This document shows positions 19,568-28,774 of a stretch of DNA of 64,000 bases, piece after piece. Both the position numbers and the translations under genes were made by a program. The DNA is taken from the NCBI GenBank assembly GCA_019752535.1, contig JAIEMA010000004.1, positions 19,993 to 83,992 on the forward strand, written 5' to 3'. Source of the stretch: Bacteriovoracaceae bacterium (GTDB lineage: Bacteria; Bdellovibrionota; Bacteriovoracia; Bacteriovoracales; Bacteriovoracaceae). Under the pieces are notes generated by a model. That model saw only the letters and a program-made list of their open reading frames with translations, was not told the origin of the DNA and searched no databases. The stretch's first letter is position 1, and every line of letters begins with the position of its first letter.

Positions 19568-20692
19568 ATGAAAATCTATATCCTTATTGCACTCTCTCTT
19601 TTGTCCCAAGCTTTCGCGGCTCCTACGGCAGTCTCAAAATTTAAAGTGGAAAATGATTCGTTTGTGATTGAAAAAATCACGGATGGACTCGCTACGATTT
19701 GGGCCATCGAGTTTTTCAGCGAAACAAAAGCTATCTTCACTGAAAAAAGTGGACAGCTTTATCTGTTGGATACTGAGAGCGGAGTGGTGCGGACTCTCAA
19801 GAATCCTCCAGTGGTTTATGATTCAGGACAAGGTGGACTTCTGGATGTGGCCATTCATCCCAATTTTTCAAAAGAGCCTTATATTTATGTGACCTACTCA
19901 AAGAAAGTGGGCTCTCTTCAAACGACCGCTCTGGCCCGCTCAAGAGTCAATCTTCAGGATGAAAGTTTTGAGAAATGGGAAGACCTTTTGATCGCAAGAC
20001 CTGCACAATCCACGGCCCATCATTACGGCTCAAGGATTGCTTTTGATAATAAAGATCATCTCTTCTTTACTGTAGGAGAGAGAGGTCAGGCCCCACTGGC
20101 GCAATCTCTTAAGGCGCACATGGGAAAAGTTTTACGCTTAAATCTTGATGGCACCATACCAAGTGACAATCCTTACGTGGCCACTGCAGGGGCCATGAAA
20201 GAGATATGGAGCTATGGTCATCGTAATCCTCAAGGGATTGATTTTGATTTTAAAACCAACACACTCTACGTCAGTGAACATGGGCCGATGGGTGGAGACG
20301 AAATTAATTTGATTGATAAAACGAAAAATTACGGCTGGCCTGAAATCACTTATGGCCGTGAATACTCGGGCGGCCCTGTAGGACGCGGCGAGAGTGAGAG
20401 AGAAGGGATGGAGCAGCCAATTAAGTATTACGTCCCCTCGATTGCTCCGAACTCACTTTTGGTTTATCGCTCCAATAAGATGAAGTTTTTTAAAGATCGC
20501 TTTCTCTTGGGCGCACTTGCACTTCAGCATTTAAATGTGATCGATATTAAAAATTGCAAAACGGCTTGTGAGGACCGTCTGGCCTTAGATTTAAATGAAA
20601 GAATTCGTGACGTGAAAGCTTCGCCTGAAGGACTGGTGTATTTCACCACAGACTCAGGTCGCATCTATCGCATCAAGGAGCAAACGAAATGA
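19568..20692 (+). CDS. PQQ-dependent sugar (glucose/sorbosone) dehydrogenase-like
   Basis: ATIWAIEFF, GGLLDVAIHPNF, YGHRNPQGIDFD, GPMGGDEINLI. Confidence 0.9.
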   Translation: MKIYILIALSLLSQAFAAPTAVSKFKVENDSFVIEKITDGLATIWAIEFFSETKAIFTEKSGQLYLLDTESGVVRTLKNPPVVYDSGQGGLLDVAIHPNFSKEPYIYVTYSKKVGSLQTTALARSRVNLQDESFEKWEDLLIARPAQSTAHHYGSRIAFDNKDHLFFTVGERGQAPLAQSLKAHMGKVLRLNLDGTIPSDNPYVATAGAMKEIWSYGHRNPQGIDFDFKTNTLYVSEHGPMGGDEINLIDKTKNYGWPEITYGREYSGGPVGRGESEREGMEQPIKYYVPSIAPNSLLVYRSNKMKFFKDRFLLGALALQHLNVIDIKNCKTACEDRLALDLNERIRDVKASPEGLVYFTTDSGRIYRIKEQTK

Positions 20693-21096
20693 GAATCCTT
20701 CTGCTTTTGATCCTTGCGGCTTGCACGCAAGCTCCACCGGTCTATGTCAGCCGTATACCAGCTCAATCTGAATACATGGCCTGCCATGATATACAAACAG
20801 AACTTCTCATTCCTCAGATTGATATCTCAGGACTTGAAAAAAATTATCAAAATGTGAAAGAAGTCGTTTTCAAAAACAACTGTGCCTCATGCCACTTTGG
20901 CAGTGACTCTTATCTCCCTCATTTAGATGATTACAATTCTTTGATGACTGTCGTGAATGTGAATGACCCACTTGAGAGTAAACTGTGGCTCACTTTGAGT
21001 GAGGGCAAGATGCCACCAAGCTACACTCTCGATTCCAGAGAACCTGAGGCCATGGCATTTTTGAAGGCTTGGCTTAAAGAGGGCGCGCCCCTTTAA
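20689..21096 (+). CDS. Lipoprotein cytochrome c-like protein
   Basis: Lipobox LILAAC; single CASCH haem motif; LSEGKMPP. Confidence 0.7.
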   Translation: MRILLLLILAACTQAPPVYVSRIPAQSEYMACHDIQTELLIPQIDISGLEKNYQNVKEVVFKNNCASCHFGSDSYLPHLDDYNSLMTVVNVNDPLESKLWLTLSEGKMPPSYTLDSREPEAMAFLKAWLKEGAPL

Positions 21097-21959
21097 GGAA
21101 TCGAGATCTTGAGCTGACCAGTCTTCGCAAAGCTTTGAGGGAGATACTTTATAGGATAAGTGCTCGAGACAATTAAAATGTCATGAGTTTCTCTTGCCGT
21201 AAAAATGTCTGGATCAAATTTAATTTTTACTAAACCAGAGGCCGGGTTTTCGTCTTGTAAAAGATACTTCTCTTTTACGTTGTCTCTCATTTCAATCTTT
21301 TTCTCCCATACACCTTCGCTGAGTTTAAAAAAAGAAATGATGGGATGTGTGGTTTTCAATTCTAAAATGTAATCATTTTTTGCGAAGTCGACATTTTTTG
21401 TAACTACACTTTGAGAGAAAGAAAAGTTTCGATAGGTGAGGTAATTTGAAATATTATAAAAGAGGGCATCTTTTTCATTGGCATTGAAATCTGAGATCTT
21501 CCAGCCCTTTTGATTTGTGATAAAGAGAAGCTCCGTTTTGCCGTTGGCCTTGTCTTCTTTCCATTTCGATATGTATCCATTCAGATGCTTAAAATAAAAC
21601 TCTAAAACTGGACGCTCAATACTCTTGAAACTCTGAAATCTATCTTCAAACGATTTTTTAGGAATGGAGTTAATCTTCTCTAGTGCTGTCTCATCGAAGA
21701 GAGATTTAAATAGTTCAGAGTTTGATTGTTGATAGGCATAAATCAATGTTGATGCGACATCTTCAAGTCTTTTGGCAGGCACTCTCATTTCAGGAGTGAT
21801 CTTCTCTTCACTTATTTTGCCCTCAAGATTATAAACGAAAAATTCACCCTGCCTTGCTTTGGGATCCTCTTTAATGCCATCAAAATTGACTGGAATCTTC
21901 ACTTGGATGGCATAGGCCGTGTTGGTGATGAAAATTATAAATAAAAGGATAGGCTTCAT
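21093..21959 (-). CDS. Hypothetical exported protein
   Basis: MKPILLFIIFITNTAYA signal peptide. Confidence 0.6.
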   Translation of the reverse strand: MKPILLFIIFITNTAYAIQVKIPVNFDGIKEDPKARQGEFFVYNLEGKISEEKITPEMRVPAKRLEDVASTLIYAYQQSNSELFKSLFDETALEKINSIPKKSFEDRFQSFKSIERPVLEFYFKHLNGYISKWKEDKANGKTELLFITNQKGWKISDFNANEKDALFYNISNYLTYRNFSFSQSVVTKNVDFAKNDYILELKTTHPIISFFKLSEGVWEKKIEMRDNVKEKYLLQDENPASGLVKIKFDPDIFTARETHDILIVSSTYPIKYLPQSFAKTGQLKISIP

Positions 21960-21960
21960 G

Positions 21961-23682
21961 TTAGAAAATTTTAAAATGTTTACTAAGACCAGCACTTGGA
22001 GAGATGCCAAGGTGATGGTTCATTTCGAGTCGATCTTCCCAACCAAAGACCCATCCGGCGGTCACTTTATAATAAAGAAGAATCTCACCAACTTTCATTT
22101 TTGCTTCAAGGTCTCCCCCACAAAGCATAAGTCCTGCATCTGGGTACCACTTGACTCCACCTTCAATTCCACCGAGATCGGCCAAAACCTCAGCATAAAC
22201 TGCTAGAGAAGGGTCAATGCGCACTTTTATGCCTCCACAACGGGACTGATTACAAGAGGGGTTGCTGGCCTTAAATTCACCACCTACACCGACATCTACG
22301 GTTCCTCTTACCCCAAGCTCTGCTCCATAGGGTATTCCCCAAAAAAATCGCATTGAATATGACTGCACAAATGCGATTCGAATTTCATAATCTTTAACAG
22401 GAACTTTTTTTCCATTACAGCAGCCGTTGTATTCTACTAAGGCAATTTCATTCTTTCTGGCACGCTCTCCTGCTCGATGCATTCCGGGCTTAGGGGCATG
22501 CTTGGCCTTAAGGATTTGTCCTAAAACTTCAAAAGCTTTCTCGATTCTCTCAAGCTCAGGTGATTCTAAAATTTTTGCCGTCTTTCTCTCGTCCGGATGG
22601 CAGGCATGACCCTCATCCTTACTTCCTGGTGGATGGGTGACTGGAGCTGACCTTCTGGTCGGTGTTCCAGTGGAGGCCGGCTTTCTTGTGACTGTAGGTC
22701 TACCGCCACCTCGAGTTGGTCTTGCAGTTCCTCCACCTGAAGCGGCGTCACTATTAACTGTGAGTCTCAAGCCTCCGTTCGTGCTTGAAGTCGTGGTCCC
22801 GTCTTCATTTGCACTGACTAATGAGCCACCTTGTGTGCGAGTTGATCTTATGGAGGTTGAGTTTAATGCAAGTTTTGTGCTTACTTCATCCATGTTGAAC
22901 AACAAGCTTGCAACCTCTTTTGAGAGAGTATCCTCGTTGAGTTCACATCCATTTGGGAGCTTATTGTCTACAATACAGCTTGCAAGATTAGTTTTAATTG
23001 AAGCAACGCTGGTTTTAAAAAAATCATTCAAGACGGCATCGATGTCTTGAATCTCTTGGTCGATGGATTCGCCTGATTTCTTTGCGCCAATAAATCTTGA
23101 GATTTGATTGCTTATTTCTAAGTTATTATAACCAATTGAGCCGGCCCCTGAGACTGTTGCCACTTCATCGGCCAGTTTTTGATAAAGCCAAGTGATGGCC
23201 ACATCCATCTTATCAAACCCAGAATCAGGATTAGTTAACTGATCAAACAGTATGAGAGTGGAGGCATCTCTATTATCAAGTCTTGTATTGAGTTTCCAAT
23301 AACTAGCGGTCACCGATTTCTCTTTCAGGGAGTCGTAGTGTTCGAGGACTTTCTTTGCATCATCTCTTGCATGACTATCATAAAGCGTTTCAAGTTTTGT
23401 GGTCACAGTCTGGTCTGCAATATTGAAATCTTTAAGGCGTTGCGAATCTTTTTTTATTTGCTCCTCAAGTGTAGAGCTGCTTGAGGCAATTGTTCGCTTG
23501 AGCATTTTTAGTGTTGTCAGCTTAAATTGGAGGCCGAGTATGCCTCGTGAGTCTTCGAGAATAAGTTTTTGTAGCTCATCTTTGAATTTTTTTTCACAAT
23601 CTTCTTGCGCCAAAGCATTAAAGGCAAGAAGTCCTGCCAGGATTATAAGAGTACGGCTTAAAGGGCGAAGGTCTAATTTCAT
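21961..23682 (-). CDS. Hypothetical exported protein
   Basis: Signal peptide LIILAGLLAFNALAQ; 573-aa ORF. Confidence 0.65.
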   Translation of the reverse strand: MKLDLRPLSRTLIILAGLLAFNALAQEDCEKKFKDELQKLILEDSRGILGLQFKLTTLKMLKRTIASSSSTLEEQIKKDSQRLKDFNIADQTVTTKLETLYDSHARDDAKKVLEHYDSLKEKSVTASYWKLNTRLDNRDASTLILFDQLTNPDSGFDKMDVAITWLYQKLADEVATVSGAGSIGYNNLEISNQISRFIGAKKSGESIDQEIQDIDAVLNDFFKTSVASIKTNLASCIVDNKLPNGCELNEDTLSKEVASLLFNMDEVSTKLALNSTSIRSTRTQGGSLVSANEDGTTTSSTNGGLRLTVNSDAASGGGTARPTRGGGRPTVTRKPASTGTPTRRSAPVTHPPGSKDEGHACHPDERKTAKILESPELERIEKAFEVLGQILKAKHAPKPGMHRAGERARKNEIALVEYNGCCNGKKVPVKDYEIRIAFVQSYSMRFFWGIPYGAELGVRGTVDVGVGGEFKASNPSCNQSRCGGIKVRIDPSLAVYAEVLADLGGIEGGVKWYPDAGLMLCGGDLEAKMKVGEILLYYKVTAGWVFGWEDRLEMNHHLGISPSAGLSKHFKIF

Positions 23683-23791
23683 CGATTTACTTATCGGATC
23701 TCTTTTAAATATTTAATAGCTCTGACCATCTTAGCTTTCTTTAGAAGATGGTTTGCGCTGGATCGACCTTTTAAGGGGTTATCTCTTTTGA

Positions 23792-23821
23792 GGGGGGGAG
23801 GGGGGGTGCAAGGGTTTAGGG
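23792..23821 (+). other. Putative G-quadruplex-forming sequence
   Basis: GGGGGGGAGGGGGGGTGCAAGGGTTTAGGG. Confidence 0.6.
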
Positions 23822-23828
23822 CAAAGGT

Positions 23829-24467
23829 TCACTGAATTGACTTAAAGCAACTCTTTTCATCTTTGAGAACTCCGTCACTTTCATGAAGATCCCTTTGAGT
23901 GAAGCCGATTGTTATGTGGGGGTAGTAGTTTTCAGGCCTAAATTTATTTGGCTCTTTTAGTAGCAGTTGAATCTTCTTTCTAAAATTCAATATGTCTGGA
24001 GAGTGGATCACAACATAATAGGTTTCCTCATTTTTCAAAACCCCTTTTCCAAGGCAGATTTCTCTAAATGGGAAGGCTTGAATATTTGCCTCTTGCGCCA
24101 GTTGATTAAGGGTTTCAATCGTTATCCCTTGAGGACGCAAGAGATTCCAAAACTCTACTGGAGTAATGACAGTGATATGACTTTCACCGCGAGAAATAAG
24201 AGCATTTTTCTTTTCTCGTTCAATGAGCTTTTTATAGTTTTCGTATTTTTTGGATTCTAGATTTATGGCAAGATAGCTATCCCATGACCCCTCTCCAGTA
24301 TGTGCTATAAAAGGCACGCTTCGATGAGGCCCATGGGAGCAGCTAATAAGAAGTAAGAAAGAAAAAGCTCTGAAAAATTTTATAATTATAAGTTCACTCC
24401 ACCCAATATAAGTTTCTTCGCGACACATTTTACACTCGTACTCATCGGAGAGACCATTTTGGTGCAT
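23829..24467 (-). CDS. 2H-phosphoesterase-like lipoprotein (start may be at 24428)
   Basis: HITVITP and HITIGFTQRDLHESDGV (paired HxTx-type motifs); lipobox FLLLISC. Confidence 0.65.
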   Translation of the reverse strand: MHQNGLSDEYECKMCREETYIGWSELIIIKFFRAFSFLLLISCSHGPHRSVPFIAHTGEGSWDSYLAINLESKKYENYKKLIEREKKNALISRGESHITVITPVEFWNLLRPQGITIETLNQLAQEANIQAFPFREICLGKGVLKNEETYYVVIHSPDILNFRKKIQLLLKEPNKFRPENYYPHITIGFTQRDLHESDGVLKDEKSCFKSIQ

Positions 24468-24820
24468 GTGAGGTTCGCTACACTCAAAGTTGAGGCCCCA
24501 GCTCTGGCGATAATTTTCCCCTCAACATTGTCCCAAATACTATCAGCAATCTTACCACTAAACTCAACTTCAGTCTTTGAAATTACTTTCACATTTTTTT
24601 CTGGAAGAAGGAGTCCGCAGATAAATTTTTGTGAGCCTTCATCATAGCATTCAAGTGTGCCATCGGATTTCTCAATTCTTTTTCCATCACTGCCTTCCGC
24701 AATCTTCATTGCGGCAAACATAGTTTTTGAATCTTTTGCTTGGGCGAAGTTAGCCATAACGATGCCTGCTGCTTGTGCATTTAGAGTGATAAAAAGAGTG
24801 GCGAGTAAAATGATTTTCAT
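24386..24820 (-). CDS. Small exported protein, paralogue of 27331..27786
   Basis: MKIILLATLFITLNAQA signal peptide; shared pattern with the paralogue. Confidence 0.6.
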   Translation of the reverse strand: MKIILLATLFITLNAQAAGIVMANFAQAKDSKTMFAAMKIAEGSDGKRIEKSDGTLECYDEGSQKFICGLLLPEKNVKVISKTEVEFSGKIADSIWDNVEGKIIARAGASTLSVANLTCTKMVSPMSTSVKCVAKKLILGGVNL

Positions 24821-24898
24821 AGAGCCTCCGTTGTTGAGACTGTTTTGCCATGTCTAAAAAATTAATGAGCATGATTGAAATTTCTACTTATCGACGGA

Positions 24899-24914
24899 TT
24901 TCACGGCTGTGAAG
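24899..24914. promoter_or_regulatory. Imperfect palindrome TTTCACGGCTGTGAAG
   Basis: Near match to the perfect palindrome at 27879. Confidence 0.3.
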
Positions 24915-24915
24915 A

Positions 24916-25347
24916 CTAGTCTTTTAAACGATTCAGGATGGGCATCTCAACTAGAGGTTTCTCGCCTCCTGCATCTAAAAAGCAGAATGGGTCTCGTTTA
25001 ATTTTTAATATAAACTGTGAGGCTTTGATTTCAAGATCGACATCAAAATAGTCTGAGGGAAATGATTCAATTAAAAAGTCCTCGTGATGCTCTCTTTGAA
25101 CACCAATAGTGGGCGCCCCGAACTTATCAAAAAGTTTTTTATTCATTCCAGGATAAGGAAGAGTGGAGTCGAAGACTTTATAAATACCACCGCTCGCGAG
25201 GATAAAAGGGAACATTTGATCAACATTGGGGTGAGGGAAGAAGAGGTAGTTACCCCAGCTGCGTTTAAGGAAATAGCTTTGATAATGGCCTTCAGAGGGG
25301 ATGTAATAGAGACCGAGCTGATTCCATTGAGGATTGAAGCTATTCAT
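24916..25347 (-). CDS. Hypothetical protein
   Basis: 143-aa ORF. Confidence 0.5.
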   Translation of the reverse strand: MNSFNPQWNQLGLYYIPSEGHYQSYFLKRSWGNYLFFPHPNVDQMFPFILASGGIYKVFDSTLPYPGMNKKLFDKFGAPTIGVQREHHEDFLIESFPSDYFDVDLEIKASQFILKIKRDPFCFLDAGGEKPLVEMPILNRLKD

Positions 25348-25370
25348 GATCTCTATCTTAGCAGATTTAT

Positions 25371-25751
25371 TTAGCGAAAGGGATTGGCCTTTCTTCTCGC
25401 CTCGTTTCTCGCCTTCTTCATCAGTTGGACATCTTTAAATTCTAGGTCTTTCTGCTTCTTTTGAACTTCTTTAATCTTGCTCACACTCGAGGGCTTTAAA
25501 GGAATCGCAAAATTAGCTTTGACAGTTCTCCCATCGATCATGGCTTGATTGAGGCCTTCAATCGCTTTCTTTGCCTCGGCCACACTACTCATTTCAATGA
25601 AAGCCATACCTCTCGATTGCTGAGTCGTGGGCTCCATAATGATCTTTATATTTTTAATTGTGCCATAGCGAGCGAACAGGCTTTTAAGTCCGTTGCGATC
25701 GCGCTTGTAGCTCAGGTTACTTATATAAACGGTATTGCTGGGAGTACTCAT
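25371..25751 (-). CDS. RRM-type RNA-binding protein
   Basis: TVYISNLSYKRDRNGLKSLFARYG (RNP2), RGMAFIEM (RNP1). Confidence 0.92.
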   Translation of the reverse strand: MSTPSNTVYISNLSYKRDRNGLKSLFARYGTIKNIKIIMEPTTQQSRGMAFIEMSSVAEAKKAIEGLNQAMIDGRTVKANFAIPLKPSSVSKIKEVQKKQKDLEFKDVQLMKKARNEARRKANPFR

Positions 25752-25759
25752 AATCGACC

Positions 25760-26332
25760 TTATTTTTTTAATGAGAAGTGTCTACGGTAGGCACCATATA
25801 CTGCTCTCTCATCCGAGACAATACCGGATTTTGAACTAAAGCGAAGGTCTTTTTCGAGTTGAAAATCGACAGAGAGCTCTAACTCTGCGCCTGTCTCATA
25901 GAGGGCCTTCTCATCTGAACTCATGAGATCGCTTAAGCCTACTGCAACTCTATGACTTTCCGGGCTCCAGCTCATGCTGGTGAGGAATGCCTCTTCACGA
26001 GTCAGGGTCAGGAAGGCATCAAGAGTTTCAACTTGAACCTCTTCAGCAAAGAGGCTGTAATTAAGCATTGAGAAGGGGGAGACGACTTGAAAGCCCCAGC
26101 TCCCTTGAGATTCTTTGCAGGCCAAAAAAGTCAATTTCACATCAAAAATAGCCCAATCACCCTTGATCACTGGGCTTTCGGCTTCAAGACGATAGGCCCC
26201 ACGCTTATGAATAAAGGCGTCTACCGGCCCCTTGCACTCAGCGATTGATCCATCAGCGACTTTTACCGTTTGAAAGGAAGTCTCAGCAAAGGCCAAGACA
26301 GGCAAAAACAAAAGGAATAGCCAGGTTTTCAT
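25760..26332 (-). CDS. Hypothetical exported protein
   Basis: MKTWLFLLFLPVLAFA signal peptide. Confidence 0.6.
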   Translation of the reverse strand: MKTWLFLLFLPVLAFAETSFQTVKVADGSIAECKGPVDAFIHKRGAYRLEAESPVIKGDWAIFDVKLTFLACKESQGSWGFQVVSPFSMLNYSLFAEEVQVETLDAFLTLTREEAFLTSMSWSPESHRVAVGLSDLMSSDEKALYETGAELELSVDFQLEKDLRFSSKSGIVSDERAVYGAYRRHFSLKK

Positions 26333-26446
26333 TTTGAGCTCCATTTTAGTGCTGCTTTAATGCCACAAAATGCGATCAAGCGGTGAAAATTTGAAAAATA
26401 TTCACGACTTAATCTCTTCTGAAGACTCTGGGGTTAAGCTTTAGCC

Positions 26447-27334
26447 ATGCGAATTCTATTTTTAATTTTTCTCTTCCTTCAGGGAGCTTCCGTTTGGGCG
26501 TCTAAGCTTGAGGCCCAAGCTTTAAGAAATGCGATTGAAATCCGCTTGAGCAGTGTTGCTAAACAGAAGATTCAAACAATTAAGCTTCCAGTGACGAGAG
26601 GGTTTGATCAGAAAGACTCTCAACTCTGTTGGGTCCACTCATTTTTAAATGCACAGGAAACTCTTTATTTAATTAAGCATCCTCGAGAGAAGATGGAGCT
26701 TTCACGTTCCTATTTTCAGTATCAAAATTTAAAAGATCGCATGTCTCGTCTCATTGAAAGTGAAGAGGAGTTTGCCTCTGAGCGTGGCACTCCTTTGGAT
26801 GCCTTTAGTTTAGCGCAAGAGCATGGGCTTTTACGCTTTGAAGAATACTCTGAGCTGTTAAGTGGCATTGATGGGAGATATCCTTCAATCATTCGTCTGA
26901 TTAAACGCGCAGGTAGTGAAGAAGAAAAATACAGAACTCTGGAAGATCAACTCAAATCTTTATTTGCCCCATTGCCTAATATCAATGAAGGGTTCACCCA
27001 TGAAATTCTTAAGGGGCAGAAATGGATTGCTTATGCTCCAGGCAGTAAGGAGGGATGGGCCCTCCATCCTGATTCAGACGCCCGACTAGGGACTGTGGCT
27101 TATTTTATGAAGATGTCGAAGATTATTGAAAAGATAAGAACTTCACTTCAAAAAGGAATCCCAGTCACTTATGGTGGAAATGGGCATTCGGTTTTAATTT
27201 ATGGGGCCGAATTAGATAGTCAATTCAGACCCCAAAAATATTTTATCAAAGACAGCTACTCACCCTATTTCTATTCCGCCGATCCTCAATCGCTTCATGA
27301 GAATCTCCTAGAAGTCAGTATTCCTGAAAACTAG
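26447..27334 (+). CDS. Exported papain-like (C1-type) cysteine peptidase candidate
   Basis: Signal peptide; DSQLCWVHSFLNAQETL (Cys), GNGHSVLIYGAEL (His), FIKDSYSPYF. Confidence 0.6.
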   Translation: MRILFLIFLFLQGASVWASKLEAQALRNAIEIRLSSVAKQKIQTIKLPVTRGFDQKDSQLCWVHSFLNAQETLYLIKHPREKMELSRSYFQYQNLKDRMSRLIESEEEFASERGTPLDAFSLAQEHGLLRFEEYSELLSGIDGRYPSIIRLIKRAGSEEEKYRTLEDQLKSLFAPLPNINEGFTHEILKGQKWIAYAPGSKEGWALHPDSDARLGTVAYFMKMSKIIEKIRTSLQKGIPVTYGGNGHSVLIYGAELDSQFRPQKYFIKDSYSPYFYSADPQSLHENLLEVSIPEN

Positions 27335-27786
27335 AGCGACATTCCTTGAGCGATAACATTACCGATGCTACAGCCCACGGTGCGTGGCTGACCAATGCGA
27401 GCGTTCACCCAACATGTCATGTTAGCAAAAGACTTAATGATTCTTCCTGGGCCTGCTGAAGTTTGAATAACGTTAAGAGAGCGCCAAATCTCATCAGCGA
27501 TATCGCCATTGAATGTGACACTTTGTTCAGTCCCAAAATTATTAATGCGAGCAATGTCGCTTCTTAACATAAATGTACACGAATATTTTCCACGCGCTTC
27601 CCCTCTTTTACAGGTGAGATTTCCGTCTCTGCCTTCGATGACTTTTTCTCCAGCAGCCTCTGTGGTCGCCAATGCCTTAAATACTTTGGCCGCACTTGGG
27701 TTACCGAATTCACCCATAATCATGGAAGAGCGGGCAAAGGCCGAAGTGACTAAAAAGAGAGAAGTAACTAAGAGTAATGCTTTCAT
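27331..27786 (-). CDS. Small exported protein, paralogue of 24386..24820
   Basis: MKALLLVTSLFLVTSAFA; FNGDIADEIW matches FSGKIADSIW. Confidence 0.6.
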   Translation of the reverse strand: MKALLLVTSLFLVTSAFARSSMIMGEFGNPSAAKVFKALATTEAAGEKVIEGRDGNLTCKRGEARGKYSCTFMLRSDIARINNFGTEQSVTFNGDIADEIWRSLNVIQTSAGPGRIIKSFANMTCWVNARIGQPRTVGCSIGNVIAQGMSL

Positions 27787-27878
27787 AAAACCTCGATTGA
27801 AGTGGTTAATTCTTAAGTGATTAATGCCATGAGTCAGTGTTAAGGTGGGGAGGAGTGAAAAAAGCATCCACTCAATGT

Positions 27879-27894
27879 TTTCACGGCCGTGAAA
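27879..27894. promoter_or_regulatory. Perfect palindrome TTTCACGGCCGTGAAA
   Basis: 16-bp perfect inverted repeat between divergent genes. Confidence 0.4.
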
Positions 27895-27907
27895 GATGAA
27901 GGAATCT

Positions 27908-28135
27908 ATGACTAATCAAAGCCACAAAGACCCGCTTCATGGAAAAACACTAGAAGCTATTCTTCAAGAGCTAGTGACTCATTATGGATGGGATGAATTG
28001 GGGTTGATGATTGATATTCGATGCTTTCAATTTGAACCAAGTATCAAATCGAGCTTAAGCTTCTTACGTAAAACACCTTGGGCGAGAGCTAAGGTAGAGA
28101 GTCTCTACCTTAGCTTTAAAAAAGAGAATCCTTAA
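27908..28135 (+). CDS. VF530/DUF2132 family protein
   Basis: [54 protein letters not shown]. Confidence 0.9.
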   Translation: MTNQSHKDPLHGKTLEAILQELVTHYGWDELGLMIDIRCFQFEPSIKSSLSFLRKTPWARAKVESLYLSFKKENP

Positions 28136-28611
28136 TTACTTTTTCTTCTTCCCAGCTTTTTCTTCGCAGCTTTCTTTGGAGCCGCTTTTTTAGCAGCTGC
28201 TTTTTTTACAACTTTTTTTGCAGCTTTCTTTGGAGCAGCTTTCTTGGCCGCTTTTTTCGCTGCTTTTTTTGCTGGTGCTTTTTTAGCAGGAGCTTTCTTC
28301 GCTGCTTTCTTGGCCGGTGCTTTTTTAGCAGGAGCTTTCTTTTCTTCTTTAACTTCTTTCTTTGCGACTACTTTAGCAGGCTTAGCTTTTGGAGCTGGCT
28401 TAGCGACTGGAGCATTCTCTGCCACAACTTTATACATTTCTACAAGCTCATGAAAAAAATCCCAAGACTCTTCAGGCTTTAAAGCCTCAAGGCGCAATTT
28501 AAGCTCTTCATACTTAGCAGCATCTTTGTCTTTGAAAAGGTTCACCATGTAGATACATTTTTGAACGTAATTATCTTTGCTGTGATCTTTTAGCTCTGTA
28601 GGGAAAGTCAT
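28132..28611 (-). CDS. Histone H1-like Lys/Ala-rich protein
   Basis: [21 protein letters not shown] repeats in C-terminus. Confidence 0.85.
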   Translation of the reverse strand: MTFPTELKDHSKDNYVQKCIYMVNLFKDKDAAKYEELKLRLEALKPEESWDFFHELVEMYKVVAENAPVAKPAPKAKPAKVVAKKEVKEEKKAPAKKAPAKKAAKKAPAKKAPAKKAAKKAAKKAAPKKAAKKVVKKAAAKKAAPKKAAKKKLGRRKSN

Positions 28612-28774
28612 AGATTCTCCTGTAAACGGTTGATGAGAAATCTTAGCTCTAAGACGAAGGGTAATTATAGAAATTTATACCAAAGCGAATTGCTCGGATA
28701 TTTGTCTGAGTTGAAAAGCTAGCTCATCTGTAGAATTTTTAGCAAAATGTATTTTTCTTCAATGAAGGTCTGCG

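Noticed and set aside
22637-23050. Plus-strand 137-aa ORF
   Set aside because: It is antisense to the 573-aa exported protein and shows no recognisable features.
28190-28340. Repetitive DNA as a possible CRISPR or tandem repeat array
   Set aside because: The repeats are Lys/Ala codons of the histone H1-like protein; there is no repeat-spacer structure.
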